A stretch of 36,871 nt of DNA from Clostridiales bacterium (GTDB lineage: Bacteria; Bacillota; Clostridia; Oscillospirales; Oscillospiraceae): positions 1-36,871 of the forward strand of contig DUOX01000030.1 of the NCBI GenBank assembly GCA_012838665.1, given 5' to 3'. A program made the translations under genes and the position numbers. The notes under the pieces are model-generated. The model saw only the letters and a list, made by a program, of their open reading frames with translations. It had not been told where the DNA came from and ran no database searches. Each line of letters begins with the position of its first letter. Position 1 is the first letter of the stretch. Positions 27,250 through 36,748 of this stretch are shown here, in pieces.

Positions 27250-30200
27250 TAAAATTCCTCCTCTTCGTTTTTGAAGGTAATACCTTCGTCAGTAAAAATA
27301 TCGTCGTCCTGGATATCAGGGTCATATTTTTCCGCCTGTTCTATTGTAAAGCCCTTGTCTTCAATCTCCTGCTCGTCGGACTGGTAGGTGATATCCTCTC
27401 TAATTCCCGCACTGAAATCGTCGTCATCTTCGTCCCTTAGTTCGATTTCGGCGCCTTTGCTGTCCAGTACACGGACATCCAGGCAAAGGGACTGAAGCTC
27501 TTTGACAAGGACTTTAAAGGATTCCGGCACTCCAGGCTGGGGAATGTTGTGGCCCTTGACAATACTTTCATAGGTGCGCACCCGGCCTGTAACGTCGTCG
27601 GATTTGACCGTCAATATCTCCTGAAGGGTATAAGCGGCGCCGTATGCCTCTAGGGCCCAAACCTCCATTTCACCGAAACGCTGGCCGCCAAACTGGGCCT
27701 TGCCGCCCAGCGGCTGCTGGGTAACCAGGCTGTAAGGGCCTGTGCTTCTGGCATGGATTTTGTCGTCAACCAGGTGGTGGAGCTTCAGGAAGTACATATA
27801 TCCAACCGTAACCGGGTTGTCGAAAGGCTCGCCCGTACGGCCGTCATAGAGTATGCTCTTGCCGTCATGGCTAAGTCCGGCCTGATCGAGCGCCCAACCT
27901 ATTTCGTCCTCGTTCGCCCCGTTGAATATGGGCGTGGCCACTTTCCATCCCAAAGCGCGGGCGGCATAGCCCAAGTGGACTTCCAGTACCTGTCCGATAT
28001 TCATACGGGAGGGTACGCCCAGGGGGTTAAGGACAATATCCAGAGGGGTGCCGTCCGGCATATAGGGCATATCCTCCTGGGGCAGAATACGGGACACGAC
28101 GCCCTTGTTGCCGTGGCGGCCCGCCATCTTGTCGCCTACGGAGATTTTGCGCTTTTGGGCAACGTATACGCGGACCACCTGGTTTACTCCGGGTGAGAGC
28201 TCGTCGCCGTTCTCCCTGGTGAATACCTTAACGTCAACGACTATGCCGCTTTGTCCATGGGGAACCTTCAGAGAGGTGTCCCGGACCTCCCTGGCCTTTT
28301 CACCGAATATTGCCCGGAGGAGGCGCTCCTCCGCGGTAAGGTCGGTTTCTCCCTTGGGAGTGACCTTTCCAACCAGAATATCGCCGCTTCTGACTTCAGC
28401 GCCAATCATGATGACGCCGTTCTCGTCAAGGTATTTTAAAGCGTCTTCGCCCACACCGGGAATATCCCTGGTAATCTCCTCAGGACCAAGCTTTGTGTCC
28501 CTGGCGTCACACTCGTATTCCTCAATGTGGATGGATGTGAACACGTCATCCAATACCAGCCGCTCGCTGATGAGGATGGCGTCCTCGTAGTTGTAGCCTT
28601 CCCAGGTCATGAAGCCCACAAGAACATTCTTACCCAGGGAAATCTCACCCTCGCACGTGGAAGGGCCGTCAGCAATGACCATTCCTGCACTTACCCTATC
28701 CCCAATATTTACGATAGGCCGCTGATTAATGCAGGTACCCTGGTTAGAGCGGGCAAATTTGGTTAGTCTATAATTCCGGACCTGTCCGTCGTCATATTTA
28801 ATGCTTATGCTTGTGGCAGTGACACCGGTCACCATACCGTTGCCCTCGGCGGTGATGACAACGCCGGAATCAATAGCGCACTTGTACTCAAGGCCGGTAG
28901 CTACCAAGGGAGCCTCGGTCACCAGCAGCGGCACCGCCTGGCGCTGCATGTTTGCGCCCATCAGGGCACGGTTTGCGTCATCGTTTTCAAGGAAAGGAAT
29001 CAAAGCGGTGGCTACGGACACCATCATCTGAGGAGATATGTCCACATAGTCAACCTGGTCCCTGTCAACCTCAATGATTTCGTCCCTGTGGCGGCAGGTG
29101 ATGCGTTTATTGATAAGAACGCCGTTTTCGTCCACAGGCTCTGTGGCCTGGGCAATGATAAACTGGTCCTCCATATCGGCGGTCATATACACCACCTCAT
29201 CGGTTACCCGGCAGGTGCCCTTCTCCACTTTCCGGTAAGGAGCAACAAGAAATCCGTATTCGTTGACGCGGGCATAGCTGGCCAGATAGGAAATAAGTCC
29301 TATGTTGGGACCTTCAGGGGTCTCGATGGGGCACATGCGGCCGTAGTGGGTGTAGTGAACGTCACGGACATCAAAGTTTGCACGTTCCCTTGAAAGGCCG
29401 CCGGGGCCAAGGGCGGACATACGACGCTTATGAGTCAGCTCCGCCAGGGGGTTTGTCTGGTCCATAAACTGAGACAGGGGGCTGGAACCAAAAAATTCCT
29501 TGATAGCCGCCGTTACGGGGCGGATATTTATGAGACTTTGGGGGGTGACAATATCCAGGTCCTGCAGAGTCATGCGCTCCCGTATAACCCGCTCCATGCG
29601 GGAGAAGCCGATGCGGAACTGATTCTGCAGCAGCTCGCCCACGCAGCGCAGACGGCGGTTGCCCAGGTGGTCAATGTCGTCAGGCTCCCCGATGCCATAG
29701 GCAAGCCCGTTAAGGTAGTTCACGGACGCAAAGATGTCGTCCACAATTATGTGTTTGGGAATAAGGTTATCGATATTTTCGCGAATTGCCTCTTTAAGCT
29801 CCTCGCCCTCATAGTTGTCCAAGAGCTGCTTCAATATGATAAAACGCACTTGCTCATTAATATCCAGCTCGGCAGGGTCAAAATCCACAAATGCCGACAT
29901 ATCCACCATGCCGTTGGAAAATACGCGGACTTCTTTTCCGTTAACATCCAGCATCACGGATATAACGCCCCGGCGCTCAAGCTCCTCGGCCTTCTCCCGG
30001 GTTACCAGTTCACCGGCATCGGCCAGAATCTCGCCCGTCATAGGGTCAACCACCGGTCTTGCTAGTCTCTGTGCGCTTATGCGCGGCTTAATTGACAGCT
30101 TCTTGTTAAACTTGTAGCGACCAACGGCGCTGATATCGTAGCGGCGGCGGTCAAAGAACAAATTGTCCAGCAAAGCTTCGGCGCTGTCCATGGTCGGGGG

Positions 30201-30986
30201 GTCTCCGGGGCGAAGCTTTCTGTAAATCTCCAGAAGGGCCTCCTCCCTGGTGGGGCAGTTGTCCTTTTCCATGGTAGCGAGTATACGATCATCTTCACCG
30301 AAAATTTCCCTCAACTGGGCGTTGGTGACAGCTCCGGCAGCGGTGTCCGTGCACGACAGCCAGGTATGGGGCGCATCGGGCCTGTAGGCGCCAAGCGCCT
30401 TTAGCAGGCATGTTATGGGGATCTTGCGGTTTTTGTCTATACGAACATAAAAAACATCGTTCAGGTCAGTTTCGTATTCCAGCCAGGCACCGTGATAGGG
30501 TATGACGGTGGCATTGAACACAGGAGTGGCGGTTTTGTCAATTTTTCTGTCGTAATATATTCCGGGCGAGCGCACAATCTGGGAAACAATAACCCTTTCC
30601 GCGCCGTTAATTATAAAGGTACCTCCCGATGTCATCAGCGGGAAATCTCCCATGAAGATTTCCTGCTCCTTGATTTCCTCGGTTTCCTTGTTGCGAAGAC
30701 GGACGCTGACTTTCAGCGGGGCCGCATACGTGGCGTCGCGGGCCTTGCATTCCTCCTCTGAATATTTGGGCTTGTCGTCCATACAATAGTCGACAAATGT
30801 CAGCTCGAGGTTTCCCGTATAGTCGGTAACCGAATCTACATCGCGGAACACTTCTCTGAGGCCGGTCTCAACAAACCACCTGTAAGAGTTCTTCTGAACC
30901 TCAAGAAGGTTTGGCAGGTCCTGAATGACCTTACTTCGAGCAAAACTCTTGCGCAAGGTTCTGCCGTAGTACACATCATTGGTCAT
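27249..30986 (-). CDS. rpoB: RNA polymerase beta subunit
   Basis: Second-largest RNA polymerase subunit, 1245 residues. The rifampicin pocket reads [20 protein letters not shown] and then [15 protein letters not shown]. Positions equivalent to E. coli Q513, D516, H526 and S531 are the sensitive-type residues. The C-terminal anchor [24 protein letters not shown] is intact, followed by a highly acidic tail (residues after about 1175) seen in many Firmicutes. Its promoter lies in the divergent region shared with the plus-strand glycosyltransferase, not behind rplL as in most bacteria. Confidence 0.99.
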   Translation of the reverse strand: MTNDVYYGRTLRKSFARSKVIQDLPNLLEVQKNSYRWFVETGLREVFRDVDSVTDYTGNLELTFVDYCMDDKPKYSEEECKARDATYAAPLKVSVRLRNKETEEIKEQEIFMGDFPLMTSGGTFIINGAERVIVSQIVRSPGIYYDRKIDKTATPVFNATVIPYHGAWLEYETDLNDVFYVRIDKNRKIPITCLLKALGAYRPDAPHTWLSCTDTAAGAVTNAQLREIFGEDDRILATMEKDNCPTREEALLEIYRKLRPGDPPTMDSAEALLDNLFFDRRRYDISAVGRYKFNKKLSIKPRISAQRLARPVVDPMTGEILADAGELVTREKAEELERRGVISVMLDVNGKEVRVFSNGMVDMSAFVDFDPAELDINEQVRFIILKQLLDNYEGEELKEAIRENIDNLIPKHIIVDDIFASVNYLNGLAYGIGEPDDIDHLGNRRLRCVGELLQNQFRIGFSRMERVIRERMTLQDLDIVTPQSLINIRPVTAAIKEFFGSSPLSQFMDQTNPLAELTHKRRMSALGPGGLSRERANFDVRDVHYTHYGRMCPIETPEGPNIGLISYLASYARVNEYGFLVAPYRKVEKGTCRVTDEVVYMTADMEDQFIIAQATEPVDENGVLINKRITCRHRDEIIEVDRDQVDYVDISPQMMVSVATALIPFLENDDANRALMGANMQRQAVPLLVTEAPLVATGLEYKCAIDSGVVITAEGNGMVTGVTATSISIKYDDGQVRNYRLTKFARSNQGTCINQRPIVNIGDRVSAGMVIADGPSTCEGEISLGKNVLVGFMTWEGYNYEDAILISERLVLDDVFTSIHIEEYECDARDTKLGPEEITRDIPGVGEDALKYLDENGVIMIGAEVRSGDILVGKVTPKGETDLTAEERLLRAIFGEKAREVRDTSLKVPHGQSGIVVDVKVFTRENGDELSPGVNQVVRVYVAQKRKISVGDKMAGRHGNKGVVSRILPQEDMPYMPDGTPLDIVLNPLGVPSRMNIGQVLEVHLGYAARALGWKVATPIFNGANEDEIGWALDQAGLSHDGKSILYDGRTGEPFDNPVTVGYMYFLKLHHLVDDKIHARSTGPYSLVTQQPLGGKAQFGGQRFGEMEVWALEAYGAAYTLQEILTVKSDDVTGRVRTYESIVKGHNIPQPGVPESFKVLVKELQSLCLDVRVLDSKGAEIELRDEDDDDFSAGIREDITYQSDEQEIEDKGFTIEQAEKYDPDIQDDDIFTDEGITFKNEEEEF

Positions 30987-31057
30987 ATGGCCGTCACTCC
31001 TAGTCTGTAGTTATTCTGACACACCCGGATGGGTTGGTGATAATTGTTGAAATGATA

Positions 31058-31085
31058 TTGATTTTTTTCCCGTATCTGATAAAAT
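31058..31085 (+). promoter_or_regulatory. Possible promoter for the GT-C glycosyltransferase
   Basis: TTGATT (31058-31063) and TAAAAT (31080-31085) with a 16-bp spacer on the plus strand. Its transcript would run antisense to the rpoB leader. It would leave a long leader (about 165 nt), and other start sites are possible. Confidence 0.35.
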
Positions 31086-31097
31086 ATTTACAGCTGG

Positions 31098-31121
31098 ATA
31101 ATGGGTAAGTGTGCCCATTAT
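31098..31121 (-). promoter_or_regulatory. Hairpin in the rpoB 5' leader
   Basis: ATAATGGG and CCCATTAT (plus 31098-31105 and 31114-31121) form a perfect 8-bp stem with an 8-nt loop, about 12-35 nt downstream of the predicted rpoB start site. No T run follows it, so it is more likely an mRNA stabiliser or regulatory structure than a terminator. Confidence 0.45.
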
Positions 31122-31139
31122 TAGTCAGTATAGCATATT

Positions 31140-31168
31140 ATTATATCATTGCGCCTTGATTCTGTCAA
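31140..31168 (-). promoter_or_regulatory. Sigma-A promoter for rpoBC
   Basis: Perfect TTGACA (plus 31163-31168) and perfect TATAAT (plus 31140-31145) with a 17-bp spacer. Predicted start about 31133, giving a leader of about 147 nt before the rpoB ATG. Confidence 0.9.
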
Positions 31169-31256
31169 GGATTTTTTGGTTTTTATGTTTTGCGGCAGAG
31201 AGGAAATCTCTAGGCCGCTTTTTTAGCGTTTTTTGCCGCTTTCAGGAGAGAATGCC

Positions 31257-32471
31257 ATGAACATTTGGACTGTAATCATTTTATTTGCCATCGGCGGATT
31301 TGCGCTGCTGCTGCTGAGGGCGGAGAGGCTGTTGAACGATAGTCACATGCTGTTTTTCGCCGCCTCCGTTATCGCTCTGGCCATGGCTGTCAGAGTACTC
31401 TGCATGGACTACAAAACCCTTGACTACATTAATTTTCTCTCCCAATGGGTTGATTATTTCAGAAATAACGGAGGATGGAGGGCCTTATCCCGCAGTATTG
31501 GAAATTATAATATCCCCTACCTCTACTTCCTCGCCCTTTTTTCCTATATTGACATTCCGGACCTCTATCTAATAAAGCTGCTTTCAATATTATTTGATGT
31601 AATTCTGGCCTGGTCATCCATGAAGCTGGTCGGGGTGTTCACAGGCAGCTCCAACAAGCGCCTGTTCACATTCCTTGTGGTGCTTTTTCTGCCCACGGTG
31701 GTTTTAAACGGCGCGCTCTGGGGCCAGTGCGACAGCATCTATACCGCCTTTGCGGTCATGAGCCTTTGGCTGGCCCTTGACGGGAAGCCAAAGCTCTCCA
31801 TGGCGGCCATAGCCGCCTCCTTTGCCTTTAAGCTTCAGGCCGTGTTTGTCATGCCCATATTTTTGGCCTTCCTCTACACCGGCAGAATAAAATTCCGGCA
31901 CTTCTTCATCTTCCCCCTTACTTATATTGTCCTCATGCTCCCGGCTGTGGCTTTTGGCCGGCCGTTGGCGGAGACCTTTACCCTTTATTTTCACCAGGCA
32001 GGCTCTGTGGGCAGCGCCCTCAACTACAATTCCCCCTCGGTATTTGCCTATGTACGGGATGCGGCAAATATTGACCTTTTCTCCAGGCTGGGCATAGGAG
32101 CCGCCTTTGCTTTCATGAGCCTTGTGCTGTATTGGCTGTATATCCGCAGGGAGCACGTCACGGACATGATCCTTCTTGCCGCGGCCTTGCTGCTATCAGT
32201 GGGAATTCCCTTCCTGCTGCCCCATATGCACGACAGATACTTCTTCATGGCGGATATACTGACCCTGGTTTTCGCCGTAATAGCCCCCAGATATTTCCCC
32301 CTGCCTTTGCTGACAAGCTTTGCATCCCTTCTGGGCTATCACGCATATTTAAAAATGAGATACCTCCTGCCCATGAGCTATGGAGCCACGGCCCTTATTT
32401 TTGTAATTTCCCTAGTTTTCCTCTATATATTCGCCGCATTGAGCCACCGCAGAAGATATAAAGCTCGGTAG
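31257..32471 (+). CDS. GT-C membrane glycosyltransferase (Gpi18/DUF2029-like)
   Basis: A polytopic membrane protein of 404 residues, with about ten hydrophobic helices. An early outside loop with D51 and D56 (CMDYKTLDYINFLSQW), then GNYNIPYLYFLAL, LNGALWGQCDSIY and a late PHMHDRYFF segment are characteristic of GT-C mannosyltransferase-like enzymes that use polyprenyl-phosphate sugars (COG5542/DUF2029 type). The likely job is adding a sugar to an exported glycan or lipid; the acceptor is unknown and no glycan cluster surrounds it. I chose the ATG at 31257 with AGGAG upstream. It is a single gene, followed after 70 bp by a tRNA. Confidence 0.82.
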   Translation: MNIWTVIILFAIGGFALLLLRAERLLNDSHMLFFAASVIALAMAVRVLCMDYKTLDYINFLSQWVDYFRNNGGWRALSRSIGNYNIPYLYFLALFSYIDIPDLYLIKLLSILFDVILAWSSMKLVGVFTGSSNKRLFTFLVVLFLPTVVLNGALWGQCDSIYTAFAVMSLWLALDGKPKLSMAAIAASFAFKLQAVFVMPIFLAFLYTGRIKFRHFFIFPLTYIVLMLPAVAFGRPLAETFTLYFHQAGSVGSALNYNSPSVFAYVRDAANIDLFSRLGIGAAFAFMSLVLYWLYIRREHVTDMILLAAALLLSVGIPFLLPHMHDRYFFMADILTLVFAVIAPRYFPLPLLTSFASLLGYHAYLKMRYLLPMSYGATALIFVISLVFLYIFAALSHRRRYKAR

Positions 32472-32482
32472 CAATTTTCATA

Positions 32483-32510
32483 TTGACATTCTTTCCGTTT
32501 CTGATATAAT
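32483..32510 (+). promoter_or_regulatory. Promoter for tRNA-Leu
   Basis: TTGACA (32483-32488) and TATAAT (32505-32510) with a 16-bp spacer, 31 bp before the mature tRNA. Confidence 0.88.
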
Positions 32511-32541
32511 AACACTTGCGCCGTTTAGTAGTGAACAACAT

Positions 32542-32626
32542 GCGAGAGTGCTGGAATCGGTAGACAGGCACGTTTGAGGTGCGTGTGCCAAATGGCGTGG
32601 GAGTTCAAATCTCCTCTCTCGCACCA
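32542..32626 (+). tRNA. tRNA-Leu (GAG anticodon)
   Basis: An 85-nt class II tRNA including encoded CCA. The acceptor arms GCGAGAG and CTCTCGC pair fully. The anticodon stem CACGT/GCGTG encloses TTGAGGT, giving anticodon GAG, which reads CUC and CUU. A long variable arm and GTTCAAATC T-loop are present. It stands alone, with its own promoter and terminator. Confidence 0.96.
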
Positions 32627-32627
32627 A

Positions 32628-32660
32628 GTCGGAGTAGGTTTCTTGCTCCGACATTTTTTC
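32628..32660 (+). terminator. Terminator of tRNA-Leu
   Basis: GTCGGAG (32628-32634) and CTCCGAC (32646-32652) form a 7-bp stem followed by ATTTTTTC, immediately after the tRNA CCA end. Confidence 0.9.
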
Positions 32661-32680
32661 TCACAGGCGAATAAATATTA

Positions 32681-32717
32681 AATCAGGCGGCTGTCAGCCG
32701 CCTGATTTTTGTTTTTC
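32681..32717. terminator. Bidirectional terminator between tRNA-Leu and the ABC permease gene
   Basis: A perfect 12-bp inverted repeat (32681-32692 and 32696-32707) with a 3-nt loop. TTTGTTTTTC follows on the plus strand and TTTAATATTTATT on the minus strand. It lies 39 bp after the permease stop codon. Confidence 0.88.
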
Positions 32718-32745
32718 CTATCCTTAAACCGGACATTCTTTCATA

Positions 32746-34422
32746 TTATAAAGCCTTAAACAGGCTATCGCCCCTCCTGTTTAAATACATGGCCATGCCA
32801 ATTACTGCGGCCAGGGGTATTACAGTGGAGCAAGCCACAAAAACGAGTGCGAAATCGCTTAGAGCCACCGCTCCAACTATAACAAGCACCGGCAGCGTTG
32901 CCGAACCAAACATGGAAATTCCGGAGGCCGCGCTTTGTTTTACCACCTGGGCTTCATTCTGCCACTCGAGTTTGGGCAACTTCAGGTTCACAAAAAGACC
33001 CAACACCGCCGAAAACAGAGCATATATCAGGGGCACAACAATGGTAAGCACCAGATGGAACCCCCGTATTTTAAGCCCTATGGACAGAAGCACGCCGCAT
33101 ATTATGCTGGCGGGCACCGTGAGGGTAAGGTTTACCAGCAGCTTGCCAAGGAATATATACGTTGCCGGCAGGGGCAGGGATTTCAGTATCCAGATGTGGC
33201 GGCCTTCCAGTGAGATGGAGCTTCCGGTGGTGCAGCTCATGGATACCAGCATTGATACAATCAGGGGAGCCAGAGTTTTCAGCATCCCCATTGACCCTTC
33301 ACCAGGCAAAGAAGCCATTAACTGTTCGATTGCACCACTGGGGAAAAGAAGAAGCGCACAGAACGCGATGGCTAATACAAGTCCAACGGCAGTGTTTGTA
33401 ACGTAAATGGTGGAGGAAAAATATCGCCCTATTTCACGCTTGTATAGAGACAGCAGAAGGGGCTGCGATTTGATATTCTCCGCCCTGTATTCCCTGCTCC
33501 TGACTGGTGATGCTGATATTCGGGAACATATCTGCCTGTATCTGTTGGAAATCAAAAGGCAGAAAGCAAGAAAAACGCCTACGGATATTACCAGAAATGC
33601 CAGAATACTAAGAACATCAAGGTCAGCGACGGCCTTTATGAACATTGCCGCAGGAGGATATTTTGCGGTTATTAAACCGCCAATATTGTCCACCCGGGTG
33701 GCCATTGCCAGCGTATCGCCGTTCATCCCCATTGAGCCAATTAAAATAAAAGCAACAAAAGCCATGGTGATTATTATATTCACAGCGGTGCCAAAGCGTT
33801 TTGCCCGGAAACTGACGGCTGTAACCAGAGTACCCACGGCAGTGCTGACAATCAGGGGTATAAGAGGAACTGCCAGCATGCAAATCAGGGCGACGGGATA
33901 GAACAGTACGGAAACCTCCACATAACGCACATAGACCACATAGGCCGGCACCATGAACATTACGGCAAACAGCAGCTCGTAAAGATAGATTACGGCTATA
34001 CTGCTGGCCGCCACCGTAACCGGGGCCACCGGCAACGACATAACAAGGTCATAATCCTTGAAGGCAAACAATATCTTGCCATTGGAATAGATGCCTGTAA
34101 TTAGTATCAGCAAAGAGGCCACCATCATCATTAAGGAGAGAACTATGGACATTGGCCCTCCGGTAAGCAGCATGCACTGGGCTATCATCTCGCTATACAT
34201 ATAGCTGAGACCAAAAAAGTATATAATTCCGATCGCACCCAGCAGGGACTGTAGTATGGTCTTCCTGCCCCCCCTGCCGACGCCGGCTAATATCCCGGGG
34301 CCTGACCTGCCCTGTCCCAGACTTGGGGCATAGGCAGCCGGTCTTGAATGGAGAAGCTTGTTTATTCCCAGCCAGGACATAAGCTGCAGCTTGACAAGTA
34401 GTAGAAACTTAGACTTGTTCAT
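32746..34422 (-). CDS. ABC-2-type exporter permease
   Basis: A large integral membrane protein of 558 residues. After a cytoplasmic N-terminus with a Gly/Arg-rich stretch (about residues 25-55), roughly twelve hydrophobic segments are visible in two similar halves, split by a soluble linker (about 305-335). The second half includes the LEGRHIWILKSLPLPATYIF segment common in ABC-2 permeases. It overlaps the ATPase gene by 14 bp, so the two make one exporter. The substrate cannot be told from sequence. Confidence 0.85.
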   Translation of the reverse strand: MNKSKFLLLVKLQLMSWLGINKLLHSRPAAYAPSLGQGRSGPGILAGVGRGGRKTILQSLLGAIGIIYFFGLSYMYSEMIAQCMLLTGGPMSIVLSLMMMVASLLILITGIYSNGKILFAFKDYDLVMSLPVAPVTVAASSIAVIYLYELLFAVMFMVPAYVVYVRYVEVSVLFYPVALICMLAVPLIPLIVSTAVGTLVTAVSFRAKRFGTAVNIIITMAFVAFILIGSMGMNGDTLAMATRVDNIGGLITAKYPPAAMFIKAVADLDVLSILAFLVISVGVFLAFCLLISNRYRQICSRISASPVRSREYRAENIKSQPLLLSLYKREIGRYFSSTIYVTNTAVGLVLAIAFCALLLFPSGAIEQLMASLPGEGSMGMLKTLAPLIVSMLVSMSCTTGSSISLEGRHIWILKSLPLPATYIFLGKLLVNLTLTVPASIICGVLLSIGLKIRGFHLVLTIVVPLIYALFSAVLGLFVNLKLPKLEWQNEAQVVKQSAASGISMFGSATLPVLVIVGAVALSDFALVFVACSTVIPLAAVIGMAMYLNRRGDSLFKAL

Positions 34423-35134
34423 TGTCTATCAACTCCAAGAATACGTCTTCCAGGCTGACATCTCCACGCACTCGGTCTGTTTCCCCGCAGGCGACCAGTA
34501 CGCCGTTTTTAATAATGGCAATCTTGTTGCACAGCTTTTCAACCACGTCAAGGACGTGTGATGAAAAGAATATGGCGCTGCCCTGCCGGCACAATTCCTT
34601 CATAATCTCCTTCAGGGTATGTACCGCCTTGGGATCAAGGCCTACAAAAGGCTCGTCCAGAACCATCAGCCTGGGAGAATGTATAAGAGCGGAGATAAGG
34701 GCAAGTTTTTGCTTCATGCCATGGGAATAAGAGGAAATAAGCCCGCCCAAATCCCCTGTAAGTTCCAGGGCGCCCGCGTATTTTTGGATAAGCTCCACCC
34801 TTACCGGTCCCGGAACCCGATACATATCGCCAATGAAATTAAGATACTGCACACCCGTGAGATAATCGTACAGCTCCGGGTTATCCGGTATGTATGCCGT
34901 CACTTCCTTGGCGCGGATGGGGTCTGTTTTGACTGAATGGCCGTCTATGGTTATCTCGCCCTGCTCAAAATCCAGTACCCCTACCACAGAGCGGATAAGT
35001 GTGGTCTTCCCTGCTCCGTTATGTCCGATAAAACCGAAGATGTCCCCTGAGGATACGGTTAGGCTTAAATCCTTGACCGCCACCTTGCCGTTGGGATACA
35101 CTTTAGTAAAATTTTTGATTTCCAGCATTGACAT
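34409..35134 (-). CDS. ABC exporter ATP-binding protein
   Basis: An ABC ATPase of 241 residues. Walker A GHNGAGKTT is at 37-45. SYSHGMKQKLAL is the signature, LMVLDEPFVGLDP is Walker B, and SSHVLD gives the switch His. The group is that of ABC-2 exporters for drugs, lipids or bacteriocins. It is first in a two-gene operon with the permease, and AGGA lies six bases before the ATG. It could equally serve self-protection or envelope transport. Confidence 0.93.
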   Translation of the reverse strand: MSMLEIKNFTKVYPNGKVAVKDLSLTVSSGDIFGFIGHNGAGKTTLIRSVVGVLDFEQGEITIDGHSVKTDPIRAKEVTAYIPDNPELYDYLTGVQYLNFIGDMYRVPGPVRVELIQKYAGALELTGDLGGLISSYSHGMKQKLALISALIHSPRLMVLDEPFVGLDPKAVHTLKEIMKELCRQGSAIFFSSHVLDVVEKLCNKIAIIKNGVLVACGETDRVRGDVSLEDVFLELIDNEQV

Positions 35135-35192
35135 ACCACGTCCTAGTATTAGTTTTCATAAAAGCCAGGCAGCGCCTGAACACGTTTTTTCT

Positions 35193-35220
35193 ATTGTATA
35201 GGTTTCGCCGCAGAATGCAA
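35193..35220 (-). promoter_or_regulatory. Probable promoter for the ABC exporter operon
   Basis: TTGCAT (plus 35215-35220) and TACAAT (plus 35193-35198) with a 16-bp spacer, in the 108-bp gap after argH. A CAGGC/GCCTG mini-hairpin (35166-35178) lies in the leader. Confidence 0.6.
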
Positions 35221-35242
35221 GCTTATAATACGACCTTGAAGC

Positions 35243-36628
35243 TTAACTTGATGTTCTGCTGCGGATAAAATCGGATATATATTCCATCTGCGCCTTTACG
35301 GAATCAGGGGCCGGGCCGCCGGGGGCATAGCGGGCCGCAACACAGGTTTCAAGGGAAATGGCCTCATAAACATCCTCGGCAAACAGGGGCGAGATTTCCC
35401 TGTATTTCTCCAGACTTAAAGTCTCCAGGGTTTCATTGTTTGCTATGCAGTAATTTACCAGCCTGCCCACGATGGTATAGGCGTCTCTGAAGGGCAGGCC
35501 CTTCTTTACAAGGTAGTCGGCACAGTCTGTGGCGTTTATGAAGCCGGCGCCGGCGGCACTGCGCATGTTTTCCGGCAGCAGCCGCATGGTATCCAGCATG
35601 GCGGCAAACACCGGCAGACACTTTTTCACCGTGTCTATGGTATCGAAAACCGGCTCCTTATCCTCCTGCATGTCCTTGTTGTACGCCAGGGGCAGGGCCT
35701 TCATCACCGTCAGCATGGCAATCAGATTACCGTACACCCGACCGGTTTTCCCCCGAACAAGCTCGGCAATATCGGGGTTTTTCTTTTGGGGCATTATGGA
35801 TGAGCCCGTAGCATAGGCGTCGTCCAGCTCTATAAACTTAAATTCCCAGGAGCACCACATTATAATCTCCTCCGAAAGGCGGGACAGGTGCATCATGAGT
35901 ATGGAAAGGCAGCCCATGAGCTCGATGACAAAATCCCTGTCCGACACCCCGTCTAGGCTGTTCTGGGTAATCCTGGAAAATCCCAGCTCCCTTGCCACCC
36001 GGTGCCTGTCTATGGGGTAGGTGGTGGAGGTGAGGGCCCCGCTGCCCAGGGGGCATTCGTCCATGCGCTCCATACAGTCCTCCAGCCTGGTCACGTCCCG
36101 GAGCAGCATGTTGGCATAGGCCATCATGTAGTGGGCAAAGGTGGTGGGCTGGGCCCTCTGAAGGTGGGTATAGGCAGGCATGATGACATCTAAGCTGCCC
36201 TCCGCCAGCTTCAGGATAACCTTCATAAGCTCCAGTATCAGGGCCTTAATTTCCGCAGCTTCCTTTTTCAGATAAAGGCGGATGTCCAAAGCCACCTGGT
36301 CGTTTCTGCTGCGGGCAGTGTGAACACGCTTACCGGTGTCTCCAATGCGGCGGGTAAGCTCCGTCTCCACAAACATGTGTATATCCTCGGCATCCCTGGA
36401 AAATTCCAGCCTGCCGGCCTCTATATCCGCCTGTATCTCTTTAAGACAGGCTATTATTTTCTCCGACTCCGTCTGCTCTATTATGCCCTGGGCTCCCAGC
36501 ATGCCTGCGTGTGCTATGCTGCCCCGTATATCCTCCGGAAGCATTCTGGAATCAAAACCTATTGACACATTAAGCTCGTCCACCAGCGCGTCCGTGTCCT
36601 TATCAAATCGTCCTGACCACAATTTCAT
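35243..36628 (-). CDS. argH: Argininosuccinate lyase
   Basis: Last enzyme of arginine biosynthesis: splits argininosuccinate to arginine and fumarate. The 461-residue protein has the superfamily signature [12 protein letters not shown] with its catalytic-loop serine, the [10 protein letters not shown] histidine block, and [13 protein letters not shown]. Normal length. GAGG precedes the ATG, and a promoter is in the gap upstream. argG, the usual partner, is not in the window. Confidence 0.98.
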   Translation of the reverse strand: MKLWSGRFDKDTDALVDELNVSIGFDSRMLPEDIRGSIAHAGMLGAQGIIEQTESEKIIACLKEIQADIEAGRLEFSRDAEDIHMFVETELTRRIGDTGKRVHTARSRNDQVALDIRLYLKKEAAEIKALILELMKVILKLAEGSLDVIMPAYTHLQRAQPTTFAHYMMAYANMLLRDVTRLEDCMERMDECPLGSGALTSTTYPIDRHRVARELGFSRITQNSLDGVSDRDFVIELMGCLSILMMHLSRLSEEIIMWCSWEFKFIELDDAYATGSSIMPQKKNPDIAELVRGKTGRVYGNLIAMLTVMKALPLAYNKDMQEDKEPVFDTIDTVKKCLPVFAAMLDTMRLLPENMRSAAGAGFINATDCADYLVKKGLPFRDAYTIVGRLVNYCIANNETLETLSLEKYREISPLFAEDVYEAISLETCVAARYAPGGPAPDSVKAQMEYISDFIRSRTSS

Positions 36629-36706
36629 ATGGATAACCTCGCTCGCTCGAAAAAATTAGCCCGGTTCCCATTAAAACCATTTCTCCGTGTAGTTTTTGCT
36701 TGGCGT

Positions 36707-36735
36707 ATTTTACCATGCGGAGGAAAATCGTGCAA
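36707..36735 (-). promoter_or_regulatory. Promoter for argH
   Basis: TTGCAC (plus 36730-36735) and TAAAAT (plus 36707-36712) with a 17-bp spacer, between the YihY-like stop and argH. The leader would be about 70 nt. No clear ARG box palindrome was recognised. Confidence 0.65.
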
Positions 36736-36748
36736 CAAAAATTTACGT

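Noticed and set aside
27249-30986. Rifampicin- or streptomycin-resistance alleles in rpoB and rpsL
   Set aside because: Key positions in the rifampicin pocket and the two S12 lysine sites are the sensitive-type residues.
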